NCBI RefSeq assembly: GCF_024158025.1
Contig: NZ_JAMZEL010000006.1
Coordinates: forward strand, 302,756 to 366,755
Length of the DNA stretch: 64,000 bases
DNA from: Runella salmonicolor
GTDB taxonomy: Bacteria > Bacteroidota > Bacteroidia > Cytophagales > Spirosomataceae
Reading direction: 5' to 3'
Positions 1-9,702 of the stretch are shown here, one piece after another. A program made the translations under genes and the position numbers. How positions within the stretch are numbered: position 1 is the first letter of the stretch; each line of letters begins with the position of its first letter. The notes under the pieces were generated by a model. That model saw only the letters and a program-made list of their open reading frames with translations, had not been told where the DNA came from and made no database searches.

Positions 1-51
1 AATAGACGGCCAATTCTTGAAATCATCAATAAATTTAAGAAAATGAAGTAA
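1..51 (+). CDS. C-terminal tail of a gene cut by the window start
   Basis: Frame 1 is open from the first base and ends at a TAA at 49-51. It gives a short basic tail that ends in KKMK. The lysine-rich end is compatible with a small DNA-binding protein of the excisionase or helix-turn-helix kind that often sits before a replication gene on Bacteroidota elements, but only 16 residues are visible. The product is not identified. Confidence 0.35.
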   Translation, partial: NRRPILEIINKFKKMK

Positions 52-249
52 TTCTATACGTAGTCATTTCTACATAATATTATACCTTTATCAGCTATTT
101 TAAAAATTTTTCATTTGTAACTCACTAAAAAATAGATAGTTACACACGTACTGTTCTACCATTATTCTACCTTTACTACAAAAAATACACCTATCTGGTA
201 CATGATATATGAGGAATAGTCCTCAATATATTTTAACTTTTTTTTAGTA

Positions 250-1419
250 ATGAGTACATACCCAAACAATTCTTCATCACCTGTTGGTAGCATCATGAAT
301 GAAGAGCAGGCAGTAGTTAAACCCCTACCAACCACTGCCCCAAATGAACTGCTAAAATCGCTTTTAGCCAAAGAGAGTGATTTAATGGAAAGGGCTGCCA
401 AAGAGGTTGTGTTTTCAAAGCCATTGGTAAGTATGGATGAAACTCCCATTTTTCGTAGAGGCACAATCAATCTCATTCAAGGAAAACAGGGTAGCCATAA
501 ATCAAGACTTGCCGAACTTATTTGCAGTTTTTTACTGAGTAAATCAGAGGAGCATCAGGCTAACTTCCTCAACTTAAAAAAGACAGATGAACCAGTTACC
601 GTAGTCTGCATAGATACTGAAAGGAATACAAAAGAGGAATTACCAGTAGCTATTCAATCTATTAAAAAGAAAGCAGGATTTAAGATAACCGACCATCCTG
701 CAAACTTTAGATATACATCATTTAAGACAGTTCCAAGGAAGCAAAGATTGCTGGCATTACGAGCTTACATTACAGAAGTGCAATCAAAAAACAGTGATCC
801 ATTGTTTGTCCTGCTGGATGTAGGAACTGACTTTGTTTCAAATTTTAACAATGAGGAAGAAACATTGGAGTTTTTTGATTACCTCAATATGCTGTGTGAG
901 GAGTATGAATGTACTTTTCTTATAACTATTCATCAGAATCCAGGTACAGATAAAGCCAGAGGACATTTTGGAACTGAGGGGACTAATAAAGCTTCAGGAA
1001 TTATGCAAATCGGATTTGTAGATGGGAATGAGGAGCTAATCAGGTTAAAATTCCTTAAACTCAGAACAGCAAAACGACACAAGCCTATGTATTTGTTTTT
1101 TGATGAAGATTTACATGGACTGGCACTTGCTACAGATGACCATATCAAAAAGAACACAGCAGAAAGAAAAAAAGTGGCCGATGTAGAGCTTGTGGCTGAA
1201 AAGTTAGGAGAATTATTAACGACTTCCATGCTCCAAAGGGACTTGTTGAAAGTGTTGACATCATCCTTTGATTGCTCAGAAAATACCCTTAAAACCAGAT
1301 TGCAGGAAATAGTTGACCAGCAAGTTGAAATTATCAATGAGCAAGGCCAACCCTGTACTTTACAAATAAAAACAGCTAATGGTAAACCTACTGTCTATGA
1401 ACTCCAAGAGATAGAATAA
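250..1419 (+). CDS. RepA/RecA-like AAA ATPase of a mobile element
   Basis: This 389-residue protein is a RecA-fold ATPase of the AAA_25/RepA helicase type, common on mobilisable elements and plasmids of Bacteroidota, where it probably helps replicate or process the element. The P-loop is at about residues 78-85 and reads GKQGSHKS, so a histidine sits where the usual GK[ST] has glycine. The Walker B strand is FVLLDVG near residue 195, and an ITIHQNPG strand with a following GHFGTEGTNKASG segment matches the sensor region of RepA-like helicases. The C-terminal third (about 300-389) looks like a winged-helix tail. It is the first complete gene of the island and is followed by a hairpin repeat that may act as a terminator. 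The family call is by motif only. Confidence 0.6.
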   Translation: MSTYPNNSSSPVGSIMNEEQAVVKPLPTTAPNELLKSLLAKESDLMERAAKEVVFSKPLVSMDETPIFRRGTINLIQGKQGSHKSRLAELICSFLLSKSEEHQANFLNLKKTDEPVTVVCIDTERNTKEELPVAIQSIKKKAGFKITDHPANFRYTSFKTVPRKQRLLALRAYITEVQSKNSDPLFVLLDVGTDFVSNFNNEEETLEFFDYLNMLCEEYECTFLITIHQNPGTDKARGHFGTEGTNKASGIMQIGFVDGNEELIRLKFLKLRTAKRHKPMYLFFDEDLHGLALATDDHIKKNTAERKKVADVELVAEKLGELLTTSMLQRDLLKVLTSSFDCSENTLKTRLQEIVDQQVEIINEQGQPCTLQIKTANGKPTVYELQEIE

Positions 1420-1439
1420 AATATTAGCAATAATATAAG

Positions 1440-1483
1440 CCCAACCAAAACAGTATGTAATATAGTCAGTTGTCTTGGTTGGG
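1440..1483. repeat. Island hairpin repeat, copy 1
   Basis: An inverted repeat with 13-base arms (CCCAACCAAAACA / TGTCTTGGTTGGG, one mismatch) and an AT-rich loop lies 20 bases after the ATPase stop codon. It is one of at least six related hairpins in this island and could work as a terminator, although no T-run follows directly. Confidence 0.7.
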
Positions 1484-1540
1484 TTTACTTTAATGCTTTA
1501 AGGGTTAGTATAAAGTCAGAAAAGCTATTCTAATTTTTTA

Positions 1541-1889
1541 CCTTATACACCAAAAGCAGGGGGGGCTATCGCCATAGCTTGTCAGGTAAAATAGGGCCTT
1601 TTACATATTACAAAATTCAGAAGCCAGCCAACCTAACCAAACGCTTTTATATACAATTGTTTTGGCTGGGTTGCTCCTGCATAAAGTCAAATCCATTCTG
1701 TACAAGGCAACAAAGTTTTTATGACCTACTTACATAGTCAGAATTACTTAATAATCAGGCCAACTATACAATTATGCTTTTTGCCTTTTACAAGAAAGAA
1801 TCTGTTTCTTGCCATAAAATCAGCAATACATCACAGCAAAACCCAGCCAACTAATATAACTTCCTATAAAGGGATTGTTTTGGTTGGGT
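1541..1889. repeat. Composite repeat cluster before hsdM (hairpins and CCTTATACA motifs)
   Basis: The 537-base gap between the ATPase and hsdM (1420-1956) holds no convincing gene. It contains two more CCAACC-type hairpins (about 1622-1674 and 1841-1889, the latter ending GTTTTGGTTGGGT). These alternate with a second motif, CCTTATACA or its variants CCTTTTACA and TGTACAAGG, at about 1541, 1690 and 1784. The same alternation occurs at 14.0-14.7 kb. Confidence 0.6.
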
Positions 1890-1956
1890 ATAAATTGATG
1901 TGTATATCCTTCTCAAATTGATTCTTATATTGCCGACTGAACCAATCAACCCAACA

Positions 1957-3672
1957 ATGGCCAACCACCAAGAAATCTCTTCTTTTATCTGGAATGTGTG
2001 TGATGATGTACTTAGAGGGCTGTTTAAACAGCACGAATATGGTGATGTTATCTTACCTTTTGTAGTGCTTCGCAGGCTGGATTGTGTGCTTGAACCACAG
2101 AAAGACAAAGCCCATGAACTTTATAATCAGTACATAGGTCAGATTGAAGACCCTAGCCCAATCATTCAAAACCATATAGGGCTGGACTTTTTTAATCATT
2201 CTCAGTATGACCTGTCAAGACTTACTCCTAATAGCCTAAAACTCAATTTTCAGAACTACCTGAATGGCTATTCTAAGAATGTCCATGAAATCATTGAGAA
2301 TTTCCAAATGGATAAGCTGGTAGATAAGCTTCTGAAAAACAACCGATTATATCTACTTATTTCTAAGTTTAAAGAAATAGACCTGCACCCCAATGTTGTT
2401 AATAATCACACAATGGGGCAAATTTTTGAAGAGCTGCTTCGCAAGTTCTCAGAAATGAGCAATGAAACCAGTGGAGAGCACTACACTCCAAGGGACGTGG
2501 TAAAACTACTGGTAGCTTTGGTGTTTTCAGAAAACAAGGAGGACCTTGAAGGAGAAGGCAAAATCAGGTCTATTTTTGACCCTTGCTGTGGTACAGGGGG
2601 GATGCTCACCATTGGCAAAGATTGGATTCTGGAAAACATCAACCCTGATATTGACATTAGACTGTTCGGGCAGGAACTAAACCCCCAAACCTATTCCATC
2701 TGTAAGTCTGATATGCTCATTACAGGTCAAAATCCAAGTAATATCCATCTAGGCTCTTCTCTTTCAGAAGACCAACTACAAGGAAAGACCTTTGATTATA
2801 TGATTACCAACCCTCCTTTTGGGGTGTCATGGAAGTCTGAGCAGGAGTTTGTAGAATCAGAGGCTCAAAATCCACAGGGTAGATTTGCCGTAGGAACCCC
2901 CAGAAGTTCTGATGGCTCTCTTCTCTTCTTACAGCATATGATTTCTAAGATGGAGAGCAAAGGCAGCAGAATTGGTGTTGTCTTTAATGGCTCTCCCCTT
3001 TTTACTGGTGATGCAGGTTCGGGGGAGTCAGAGATCAGAAAATGGATCATTGAGAATGATTGGTTGGAAGCCATTATTGCCCTGCCTGACCAACTGTTTT
3101 TCAATACTGGTATCAGTACCTACATCTGGATTGTAACCAACAAAAAGAAGAAAGACAGAAAAGGTAAAGTGCAGCTCATCAATGCCACAGATTTCAGCCA
3201 TACCATGAAGAAATCCTTGGGCAGTAAGCGCAAGTATATCACCGACAGCCAAAGGGATGAGCTCATTCAAACCTATCTGGCTTTTAAAGAAAGTGATGTT
3301 TCAAAAATTTACCCCAATGAGTTTTTTGGCTTTACCAAGGTAACCATTGAACAACCATTGGTAGATGAAGCAGGCAATCCTGTATTAGATAAGAAAACCA
3401 AACTCCCTAAAGTGGATGGCAGTTTGAGGGACTTTGAAAGAGTGCCATTGTCTACTGATGTGGATACTTACTTTGAATCAGAAGTTAAGCCTCACTTGCC
3501 CACCGCATGGATGGACAGGAGCAAAGACAAAATAGGGTATGAAATCAACTTCACTAAGTATTTCTACAAATACAAGCCCCTACGAAGCCTGAAAGAAATC
3601 ACCACAGACCTCATCAAGTTGGAGGAAGAAAGTGATGGCCTGTTTCAACTGATAATGGAAAAGCAACAATGA
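1957..3672 (+). CDS. hsdM: Type I restriction-modification system methyltransferase subunit HsdM
   Basis: HsdM methylates adenine in the target sequence as part of the M2S or R2M2S complex. The 571-residue protein has the N-terminal helical HsdM_N domain (about 1-130), then the N6-adenine methyltransferase domain with the SAM-binding motif DPCCGTGGM near residue 208 and the catalytic NPPFG motif near residue 285. The ATG at 1957 was chosen over an upstream in-frame start at 1900 because MANHQEISSFIW aligns with usual HsdM beginnings and the upstream residues are hydrophobic noise. The stop overlaps the next start (ATGA), so the two genes are translationally coupled. The order hsdM, nuclease, hsdS, hsdR is one transcription direction. 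Confidence 0.93.
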   Translation: MANHQEISSFIWNVCDDVLRGLFKQHEYGDVILPFVVLRRLDCVLEPQKDKAHELYNQYIGQIEDPSPIIQNHIGLDFFNHSQYDLSRLTPNSLKLNFQNYLNGYSKNVHEIIENFQMDKLVDKLLKNNRLYLLISKFKEIDLHPNVVNNHTMGQIFEELLRKFSEMSNETSGEHYTPRDVVKLLVALVFSENKEDLEGEGKIRSIFDPCCGTGGMLTIGKDWILENINPDIDIRLFGQELNPQTYSICKSDMLITGQNPSNIHLGSSLSEDQLQGKTFDYMITNPPFGVSWKSEQEFVESEAQNPQGRFAVGTPRSSDGSLLFLQHMISKMESKGSRIGVVFNGSPLFTGDAGSGESEIRKWIIENDWLEAIIALPDQLFFNTGISTYIWIVTNKKKKDRKGKVQLINATDFSHTMKKSLGSKRKYITDSQRDELIQTYLAFKESDVSKIYPNEFFGFTKVTIEQPLVDEAGNPVLDKKTKLPKVDGSLRDFERVPLSTDVDTYFESEVKPHLPTAWMDRSKDKIGYEINFTKYFYKYKPLRSLKEITTDLIKLEEESDGLFQLIMEKQQ

Positions 3673-4838
3673 CACAGGAAGATTGGCAAAAGTTTGAAAA
3701 ACTGGTACAATGGGATGAGCTCAACAAACCCATCAAGAAGGAAGAGCCTACTCTGTTTAAGATTGCAGGCTTTCCTAATTATGAAAATGTAATCAGTAAT
3801 TTTTACAGTTACTATTTTGATGTTTCTCAGCCTCATGGCTTTGATAATCTGTTTATTACCTCCCTGTTAAACCTCATTGCCAAAGAATCAGGCAAGGAAT
3901 TCAGCTTCAACATAAAAGCATTTAATGCTTACCGAGAGGTTAGGACAATGAAAGGTGGATTTATTGATATTCTTTTGACAGAGGGAGACATAGGAGAAGA
4001 TTACAGGCCACTAGAGGATTATGGAGCTGCCATAATCATTGAAAACAAAGTAAAGGCTGAGGTTTACAATGACTTAGCAGATTACTACGATTCAATAAAG
4101 AGTTCCAATAAGATAGGGGTTATACTGACCATAGCACCCTATAAAAGCCCTAATAAAAACTATGTATCCATCACTCACAATATGCTCATCAGTGAAGTGA
4201 CAGGGCAAGCTATCAATCATCTGTTGAATGCTTCCGAAAAGCAGATCATCATTTTTAAAGACTTCATCAAAAACCTCCAATCCTATTACCAAAACCAACA
4301 AATGAAACTTGAAATGGATAAGCATGTTGAGTTCTTTTTCAACAATGGGCATGAAGTGACACAGCTTTTCAAGGAGTACAACAATTTTCTGTTGCACCTG
4401 AATGAAACCATTGACCTAGTTGCTCAAAATATGCAGTTTGAGTTAATGAACAAAAAAAGCTCAGCCAGAAAGACTTCTGTATTTGGCCTTTCCTCGGCTT
4501 CTTTAAGTTGGTGGGTTTATTTGGATGAAATTGTTGATACTAAATCATTCTTGATTGAATTTTGGATTCAGCAGGATAATGAGGTAGTTAACCGGTGGAA
4601 AGCCCTTACGGATGCTGATTTGGCACTATTCAAAAGCCATACTAATGATGCAGCTATCATTACAACTACAACAAATTCTGATACAGGGAAGAATGTTTGG
4701 AGAAAAATTGGTGCAAAAAAATACACTAACCTAAAATTAGAAAACCTCACCAACTTTCAGGAATACTTTGATGGCATCATGAAGAAAGATTGGCTACCTG
4801 TCAAAGAGGAAGTAGTTCGACTGCTTGGAAGTAAATAA
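3669..4838 (+). CDS. PD-(D/E)XK nuclease family protein inserted in the hsd operon
   Basis: This 389-residue protein is not a standard type I subunit. It resembles the PD-(D/E)XK nuclease superfamily (PDDEXK_4-like) in its N-terminal half: E90, then GGFIDILL with D100, then IIIENK with E125 and K127, which together form the expected metal-binding catalytic triad. The C-terminal half (about 210-389) has no motif I recognise. The start overlaps the hsdM stop by four bases, and the end lies just before hsdS, so it is cotranscribed with the methyltransferase. It may be an accessory defence nuclease held safe by the methylase, as happens with other genes carried inside hsd loci. That role is inferred from context. 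Confidence 0.75.
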   Translation: MTQEDWQKFEKLVQWDELNKPIKKEEPTLFKIAGFPNYENVISNFYSYYFDVSQPHGFDNLFITSLLNLIAKESGKEFSFNIKAFNAYREVRTMKGGFIDILLTEGDIGEDYRPLEDYGAAIIIENKVKAEVYNDLADYYDSIKSSNKIGVILTIAPYKSPNKNYVSITHNMLISEVTGQAINHLLNASEKQIIIFKDFIKNLQSYYQNQQMKLEMDKHVEFFFNNGHEVTQLFKEYNNFLLHLNETIDLVAQNMQFELMNKKSSARKTSVFGLSSASLSWWVYLDEIVDTKSFLIEFWIQQDNEVVNRWKALTDADLALFKSHTNDAAIITTTTNSDTGKNVWRKIGAKKYTNLKLENLTNFQEYFDGIMKKDWLPVKEEVVRLLGSK

Positions 4839-4869
4839 TAATCAGTATCTTAATTTTAGCCAAATAACC

Positions 4870-6243
4870 ATGTTAGCGATACAGGAAGAAATAGATAAAG
4901 CCTCCGCATATCCTGCTTACAAACCTTCTAATATTGAATGGATTGGTGAGATTCCTAAGCATTGGGTAAAAAGTAAGTTAAAACTTCAAAGTAAAATAGT
5001 TAATGGGTCTACACCTAGTAGCACAAATGAAGAATTTTGGGATGGTGACATTATTTGGGTTACACCTTCTGATATTAGTAAGTTAAGTTCATGTGAAATA
5101 CATGATTCAATCAGAAAAATAACTATCGAAGGTTTAAATAGTTGCGGAACAAGTTTAGTTCCTATCAAGTCAATTATTCTAACAACTCGTGCACCTATTG
5201 GAAATATAGCAATTGCGGAAACAGAACTGTGTACTAATCAAGGTTGTAAATCAATCATTACAAAAGGGGAGTCTAAGTTTTTATACTACTATTTAAAGTC
5301 ATTTACTGAAATTTTAGAATCATTAGGGGCTGGAACAACATTTAAGGAATTATCAACAGAGACCTTAAAAAATCTTGAATTTGCTCTTCCACCCCTGCCA
5401 GAACAACAAGCCATAGTCACCTACTTAGACCAAAAGACAGCTTTAATTGATGAACTGATTGGCAAAAAACAAAGGAAAATTGACCTGCTGAAAGAACAAA
5501 AAACTGCCCTCATCAATCATGCAGTTACAAAAGGGCTTAATCCTGATTTTAGCTTTAAGGATTCAGGAATTGAATGGATTGGGGAGATTGCTGAGCATTG
5601 GAACAAGTCAAAGTTGAAGTATAAAGGGAGTTTTTTTAGTGGGTACTCATTTGATAGTAATGATTTTCAAAGTGAAGGGGATATTCGGGTTATCAAAATT
5701 TCAAATGTTCAGAACAATGGAATTTCATGGGAAGATTTAAGTTATGTCCCTGCAGATTTTTTTGAAAAGTTTAAAGATTTTAGAGTCTTAGAAGGAGATT
5801 TAATATTTGTTTTAACCCGTCCCATAATTTCAACTGGAATAAAAGTATGTTTTTATAATGAAGATTATTTGGCATTACTAAATCAAAGAAATAGTGTTTT
5901 TAGACCCCATGAAAGCTCTATTATCAAAAAATTTCTTTTCTATTTAGTTAGAACATTTTATTTTATTGAAGAATTTAAACAGCAATTAAAAGAAACGAAT
6001 CAGCCTAATATATCAACAGAACAAATTTCAAATATTAATATTTTTTTACCATCACTTTCAGAACAACAAGCTATAGTTAGCTACTTAGATGAGCAAACAG
6101 CATTGATAGATACAGCCATAGCCTTAGAAATTCAAAAGATAGACAAGCTAAAAGAGTATCGCCAAAGCCTCATTTCAGCAGCAGTGACAGGCAAAATATG
6201 TGTGTTGCCTTTTACTGAAAAGAGGGAGCCAAAGGCAGTTTAA
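4870..6243 (+). CDS. hsdS: Type I restriction-modification specificity subunit HsdS
   Basis: HsdS reads the bipartite DNA target for the methyltransferase and nuclease subunits. The 457-residue protein shows the classic two-fold repeat: EWIGEIPKHW near residue 24 and EWIGEIAEHW near residue 236 open the two target-recognition domains, and each is followed by a conserved helical region (LPEQQAIVTYLDQKTALIDEL and LSEQQAIVSYLDEQTALID). The ATG at 4870 was preferred to a TTG at 4825, which would overlap the nuclease gene and add 15 atypical residues. Both recognition domains are complete, so the subunit looks functional. The two target half-sites cannot be read from sequence alone. Confidence 0.92.
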   Translation: MLAIQEEIDKASAYPAYKPSNIEWIGEIPKHWVKSKLKLQSKIVNGSTPSSTNEEFWDGDIIWVTPSDISKLSSCEIHDSIRKITIEGLNSCGTSLVPIKSIILTTRAPIGNIAIAETELCTNQGCKSIITKGESKFLYYYLKSFTEILESLGAGTTFKELSTETLKNLEFALPPLPEQQAIVTYLDQKTALIDELIGKKQRKIDLLKEQKTALINHAVTKGLNPDFSFKDSGIEWIGEIAEHWNKSKLKYKGSFFSGYSFDSNDFQSEGDIRVIKISNVQNNGISWEDLSYVPADFFEKFKDFRVLEGDLIFVLTRPIISTGIKVCFYNEDYLALLNQRNSVFRPHESSIIKKFLFYLVRTFYFIEEFKQQLKETNQPNISTEQISNINIFLPSLSEQQAIVSYLDEQTALIDTAIALEIQKIDKLKEYRQSLISAAVTGKICVLPFTEKREPKAV

Positions 6244-6274
6244 CCAAGTTTTATTAAAGCCTCTTACATCACAT

Positions 6275-6293
6275 CTACCGTTTGATAACTTTT
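6275..6293 (+). repeat. 19-base direct repeat upstream of hsdR (copy 1)
   Basis: CTACCGTTTGATAACTTTT occurs here, 85 bases before the hsdR start, and again identically at 9424-9442 just after hsdR. It contains TTTG, the -33 type element of Bacteroidota promoters, so it may belong to a shared promoter or operator for hsdR and for the next gene. Confidence 0.6.
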
Positions 6294-6377
6294 AATCATT
6301 TTTCATTAAAAGAGCATAGGATTATTAGTATTTTTCTATTAAAATGCCACTCTGACTGATTAATAGTAATACTCAAC

Positions 6378-9335
6378 ATGACTGAAAAGCGGTTTGAAGA
6401 GCACATTGAAAGTTATCTCACTACCCATTTACATGATGGCCTGAAATATGACTCTGTACATCACAGTCACTATGACCGAACCCTCTGCTTGGTCAACCAT
6501 GAAGTAATTGAATTTATAAAACACTCACAGCCTGAAAGTTACCAACGCTGGCAAATACAGTTTGGGGAGCAGGCAGATGAGAAGTTATTAAAAAGGCTAT
6601 CCTCCGAAATACAAAAAGAAGGGGTAATCAAAGTGCTCCGCAATGGCATCAGGGAAAGAGGAGTGTATCTGGACATGGTTTATTTTGAGCCAAAAAGTAG
6701 CCTAAACCCAGAACATCAAACCAAATACCTCTGCAACAGATTGAGTGTGGTCAGACAACTGCACTACTCCACCCAAAATGAGAAGTCAATTGACATGGTG
6801 TTGTGCATCAATGGCATACCCATCGTCACCATTGAGCTCAAAAACCAGCTTTCAGGCCAAAGTATCATTCAAGGCATCAATCAGTACAAGTTTGACAGAG
6901 ACCCCAAGAATGAGCCCTTGCTTCATTTTAAAAGGATGCTGGTACATTTTACAGTAGACAATGATACCGTAGGCATGACCTCAAAGCTAAGTGGTGCTGA
7001 AACCAAGTTCCTGCCATATAATCGTGATATAGTCAATCCCACAGTGGATGATGGCTACAAAGTATCCTACCTCTGGAAAGAAGTACTTACTCCCAACTCA
7101 ATACTGGACATCATTGAAAACTTTGTGCTAGAAACCACTGAGTCTGAAAAAGAATGGGATGATAAATCAGGTAGAGTCATTGAAAAAAAGAAAGACCTAC
7201 TGATATTTCCCCGGTACCATCAGTTGGATGTTATCCGCAATCTTAGAAAGCAAATCAAGGCAGAAGGCATTGGGAAATATTACCTTATACAGCATACCAC
7301 AGGGTCAGGCAAGAGCTACAGTATAGGTTGGCTGGCTCACACCCTTACTTCTCTTTATCAGAATGCTTCTGACAAAAACAGGATTTTTGACACAGTAATT
7401 GTAGTAACTGACAGGAAGGTACTGGACAAGCAGCTTCAAAAAACACTGAGGGATTTGGAGCAGACAGCAGGGGTGGTAAAAGCCATTGACAAGAACTCCG
7501 AACAGCTCAAAAATGCCCTTGCCAACGGAAATGACATCATTGTTACCACCATTCAGAAATTTGGGGTGATAGCAGATGCCATGTCTAAGCTAAAAGGCAG
7601 AACCTTTGGGGTAATCATTGATGAAGTACACTCTTCCCAAACAGGTGAAACCTCCAAAAAGCTAAAGAAATCACTGTCTGTCAATGAGTTTGAAGAAGAA
7701 GAGGAAGAAGATTTTGAAGACATTCTTGCCAGAGAGATTTTGAGCCGAGGCAAGCAAAAACACATTTCCTTTTTTGGCTTTACTGGCACCCCAAAAAACA
7801 AAACCCTTGAGCTTTTTGGTAGGAAAAATGAAGCAGGGCAGTTTGTTCCCTTCCATTCTTACACCATGAAGCAATCTATTGCAGAAGGCTATACATTGGA
7901 TGTGCTCGAACACTTCATGTCCTACAAAAGGTGGTTCAAACTCAAGCAGGAAGAAGGTAAGGAAGATTTGGAGCTGCCAGAGGGTAAGGTAAAGAAAGAG
8001 TTGATGAAATTTGTTGACTCCCACCATGAGACTATCAGGCAAAAAGTAGCCATTATGCTCAATCAGTTTGTGCATCATACCCAAAAGCAAATCAGGGGAA
8101 GGGCAAGAGCAATGGTAGTAGTAAGGTCAAGAAAGCACTGTGTATTGTTTCAGCAGGAAATGGTGAAGCAAATGAAGGCTTTGAGACTTCCCTATTCCTG
8201 TCTGGTAGCATTTAGTGGCAGTATTTCCCATGAAGGCACTGACCATACTGAAACTACCCTAAACACCGAGAATGGCTCACAGAACAATGTTTCTATCCCT
8301 GATGCTCTCAAAGACCCAAGATTTAGGATTCTAATTGTGTCTAATAAATTCCAGACTGGATTTGATGAACCCCTTATTCATACCATGTTTGTAGATAAAA
8401 AATTGGGAGGAGTTCAGTGTGTACAAACCCTATCAAGACTCAACAGAAAGACCAATGGCAAAATAGACACCTTTGTACTGGACTTTGTGAATGAACCAGA
8501 AGAGATAGTTGAGGCTTTCCAACCCTTCTATACCTCAACCTTGCTGACTGGAGAAACAGACTCATATAAGCTGTATGAACTAGAAACCCAGATAAAATCC
8601 TTCCATTTATTCACCAAATACGAAGTTGATGAGTTCTGCAAGCTATTTTATTCCGAAAGGCAAAGTGATGAAGTACTACAACCCTTTCTGAATCGAGCTG
8701 TGGATAAATGGGCAGAAATTGAGGATGATGATAAAAAGGAAGAATACAGGTCAATTATCAATTCCTATTGCAGGTTATACAGCTACATCTCCCAAATCAT
8801 GGACTTCCAAGATGCTGAGCTGGAAAAGCTGTTTATCTTCTTGAAATACCTTAAAAAGAAGCTACCCAAGCGAAAAGGAAGTAACATTGATGTCTCTGAC
8901 TCCATTGATTTAGACTCTCTCAGGATTCAAAAGATTGGGGAAATGAAACTTGCCCTTGAAGATAAGCAAGGTGAACTTGACCCTATTGCAGAAAGTGGCT
9001 CCAATGGCAAACCCCAAGAAGAGATTGATTTGTTGTCATCAATCATTCAAAAAGTTAATAATGTACATGGTATACACTTGAAGGATGAAGATAAAATCCA
9101 CCTCAACAATGTATACGTAAGGATGAGCCAAAGCCCGGAAGTGCAGAAAGTGATGGCAGGCGATAATTCAGAAGCCAACAAAAAGCAGTTTTGGACAGAA
9201 ATGATGAGCAAGTTCTTTTTGGAATACATCAATGACAACTTTGATTTTTACAAAACAGTTGAGGCTGCTTCCAATAAGCCTATAATTTCAGACATGATGT
9301 ACCAGCACTTTAAAAAAAGCTGCCAAGCCCAATAG
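6378..9335 (+). CDS. hsdR: Type I restriction endonuclease subunit HsdR
   Basis: HsdR is the ATP-dependent translocase and nuclease of the type I complex. The 985-residue protein has the N-terminal nuclease domain with D139, E153 and K155 (VTIELKNQ) and then superfamily 2 helicase domains: Walker A TTGSGKS near residue 311, the DEVH box near residue 416, FGFTGTPKN (motif III), and SNKFQTGFDEP with QTLSRLNR in the C-terminal helicase lobe. The tail (about 740-985) is the HsdM-contacting region. All key motifs are intact. It is separated from hsdS by 134 bases that carry their own repeat and possible promoter, so it may be transcribed separately from hsdM-hsdS, which would allow modification before restriction after transfer. 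Confidence 0.93.
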   Translation: MTEKRFEEHIESYLTTHLHDGLKYDSVHHSHYDRTLCLVNHEVIEFIKHSQPESYQRWQIQFGEQADEKLLKRLSSEIQKEGVIKVLRNGIRERGVYLDMVYFEPKSSLNPEHQTKYLCNRLSVVRQLHYSTQNEKSIDMVLCINGIPIVTIELKNQLSGQSIIQGINQYKFDRDPKNEPLLHFKRMLVHFTVDNDTVGMTSKLSGAETKFLPYNRDIVNPTVDDGYKVSYLWKEVLTPNSILDIIENFVLETTESEKEWDDKSGRVIEKKKDLLIFPRYHQLDVIRNLRKQIKAEGIGKYYLIQHTTGSGKSYSIGWLAHTLTSLYQNASDKNRIFDTVIVVTDRKVLDKQLQKTLRDLEQTAGVVKAIDKNSEQLKNALANGNDIIVTTIQKFGVIADAMSKLKGRTFGVIIDEVHSSQTGETSKKLKKSLSVNEFEEEEEEDFEDILAREILSRGKQKHISFFGFTGTPKNKTLELFGRKNEAGQFVPFHSYTMKQSIAEGYTLDVLEHFMSYKRWFKLKQEEGKEDLELPEGKVKKELMKFVDSHHETIRQKVAIMLNQFVHHTQKQIRGRARAMVVVRSRKHCVLFQQEMVKQMKALRLPYSCLVAFSGSISHEGTDHTETTLNTENGSQNNVSIPDALKDPRFRILIVSNKFQTGFDEPLIHTMFVDKKLGGVQCVQTLSRLNRKTNGKIDTFVLDFVNEPEEIVEAFQPFYTSTLLTGETDSYKLYELETQIKSFHLFTKYEVDEFCKLFYSERQSDEVLQPFLNRAVDKWAEIEDDDKKEEYRSIINSYCRLYSYISQIMDFQDAELEKLFIFLKYLKKKLPKRKGSNIDVSDSIDLDSLRIQKIGEMKLALEDKQGELDPIAESGSNGKPQEEIDLLSSIIQKVNNVHGIHLKDEDKIHLNNVYVRMSQSPEVQKVMAGDNSEANKKQFWTEMMSKFFLEYINDNFDFYKTVEAASNKPIISDMMYQHFKKSCQAQ

Positions 9336-9370
9336 TTACGTATATAGGATATTGTTTTGGTTGGCTGGGT
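9321..9370. repeat. Island hairpin repeat at the hsdR 3' end
   Basis: A member of the CCAACCAAAA hairpin family begins inside the last codons of hsdR (GCCAAGCCC) and ends with TTGGTTGGCTGGGT. The loop carries TATATAGG like the other copies. It could serve as the hsdR terminator. The remaining gap to 9702 is AT-rich and holds the second 19-base repeat and no visible gene. Confidence 0.6.
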
Positions 9371-9423
9371 ATTCAATTGGTTATTCAAACTCAAGCCGTA
9401 AAAAGGACTCCTCAGAAAGACAA

Positions 9424-9442
9424 CTACCGTTTGATAACTTTT
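9424..9442 (+). repeat. 19-base direct repeat downstream of hsdR (copy 2)
   Basis: This copy is identical to 6275-6293. It precedes the PLD-like gene by about 260 bases. The two copies bracket hsdR at a spacing of 3,149 bases. Confidence 0.6.
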
Positions 9443-9702
9443 TTATAGTTATTTTGAATTGTTTTTGTATAATGCAACAAAATTAATTTCATAGCTTAAA
9501 TATATGTATTACTAAACCTTTAGCTTGACAAATATTTTTATATTTCTTCAGTATAAGTATCATTTTCAATTTTGTAATTCATAATTTTAATTAATCCTAT
9601 TGTTCTTTATACATTGGGATTGTACTAAATTATTTAATATCAAAAGTACATTTAAATGCCTCTAAACAACAAATCAAGTTTCAAAATTTCAAAAATAACA
9701 AA

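Noticed and set aside
1721..1921. Open frame of 66 codons between the ATPase gene and hsdM
   Set aside because: It is composed of hairpin-repeat sequence and has no plausible product.
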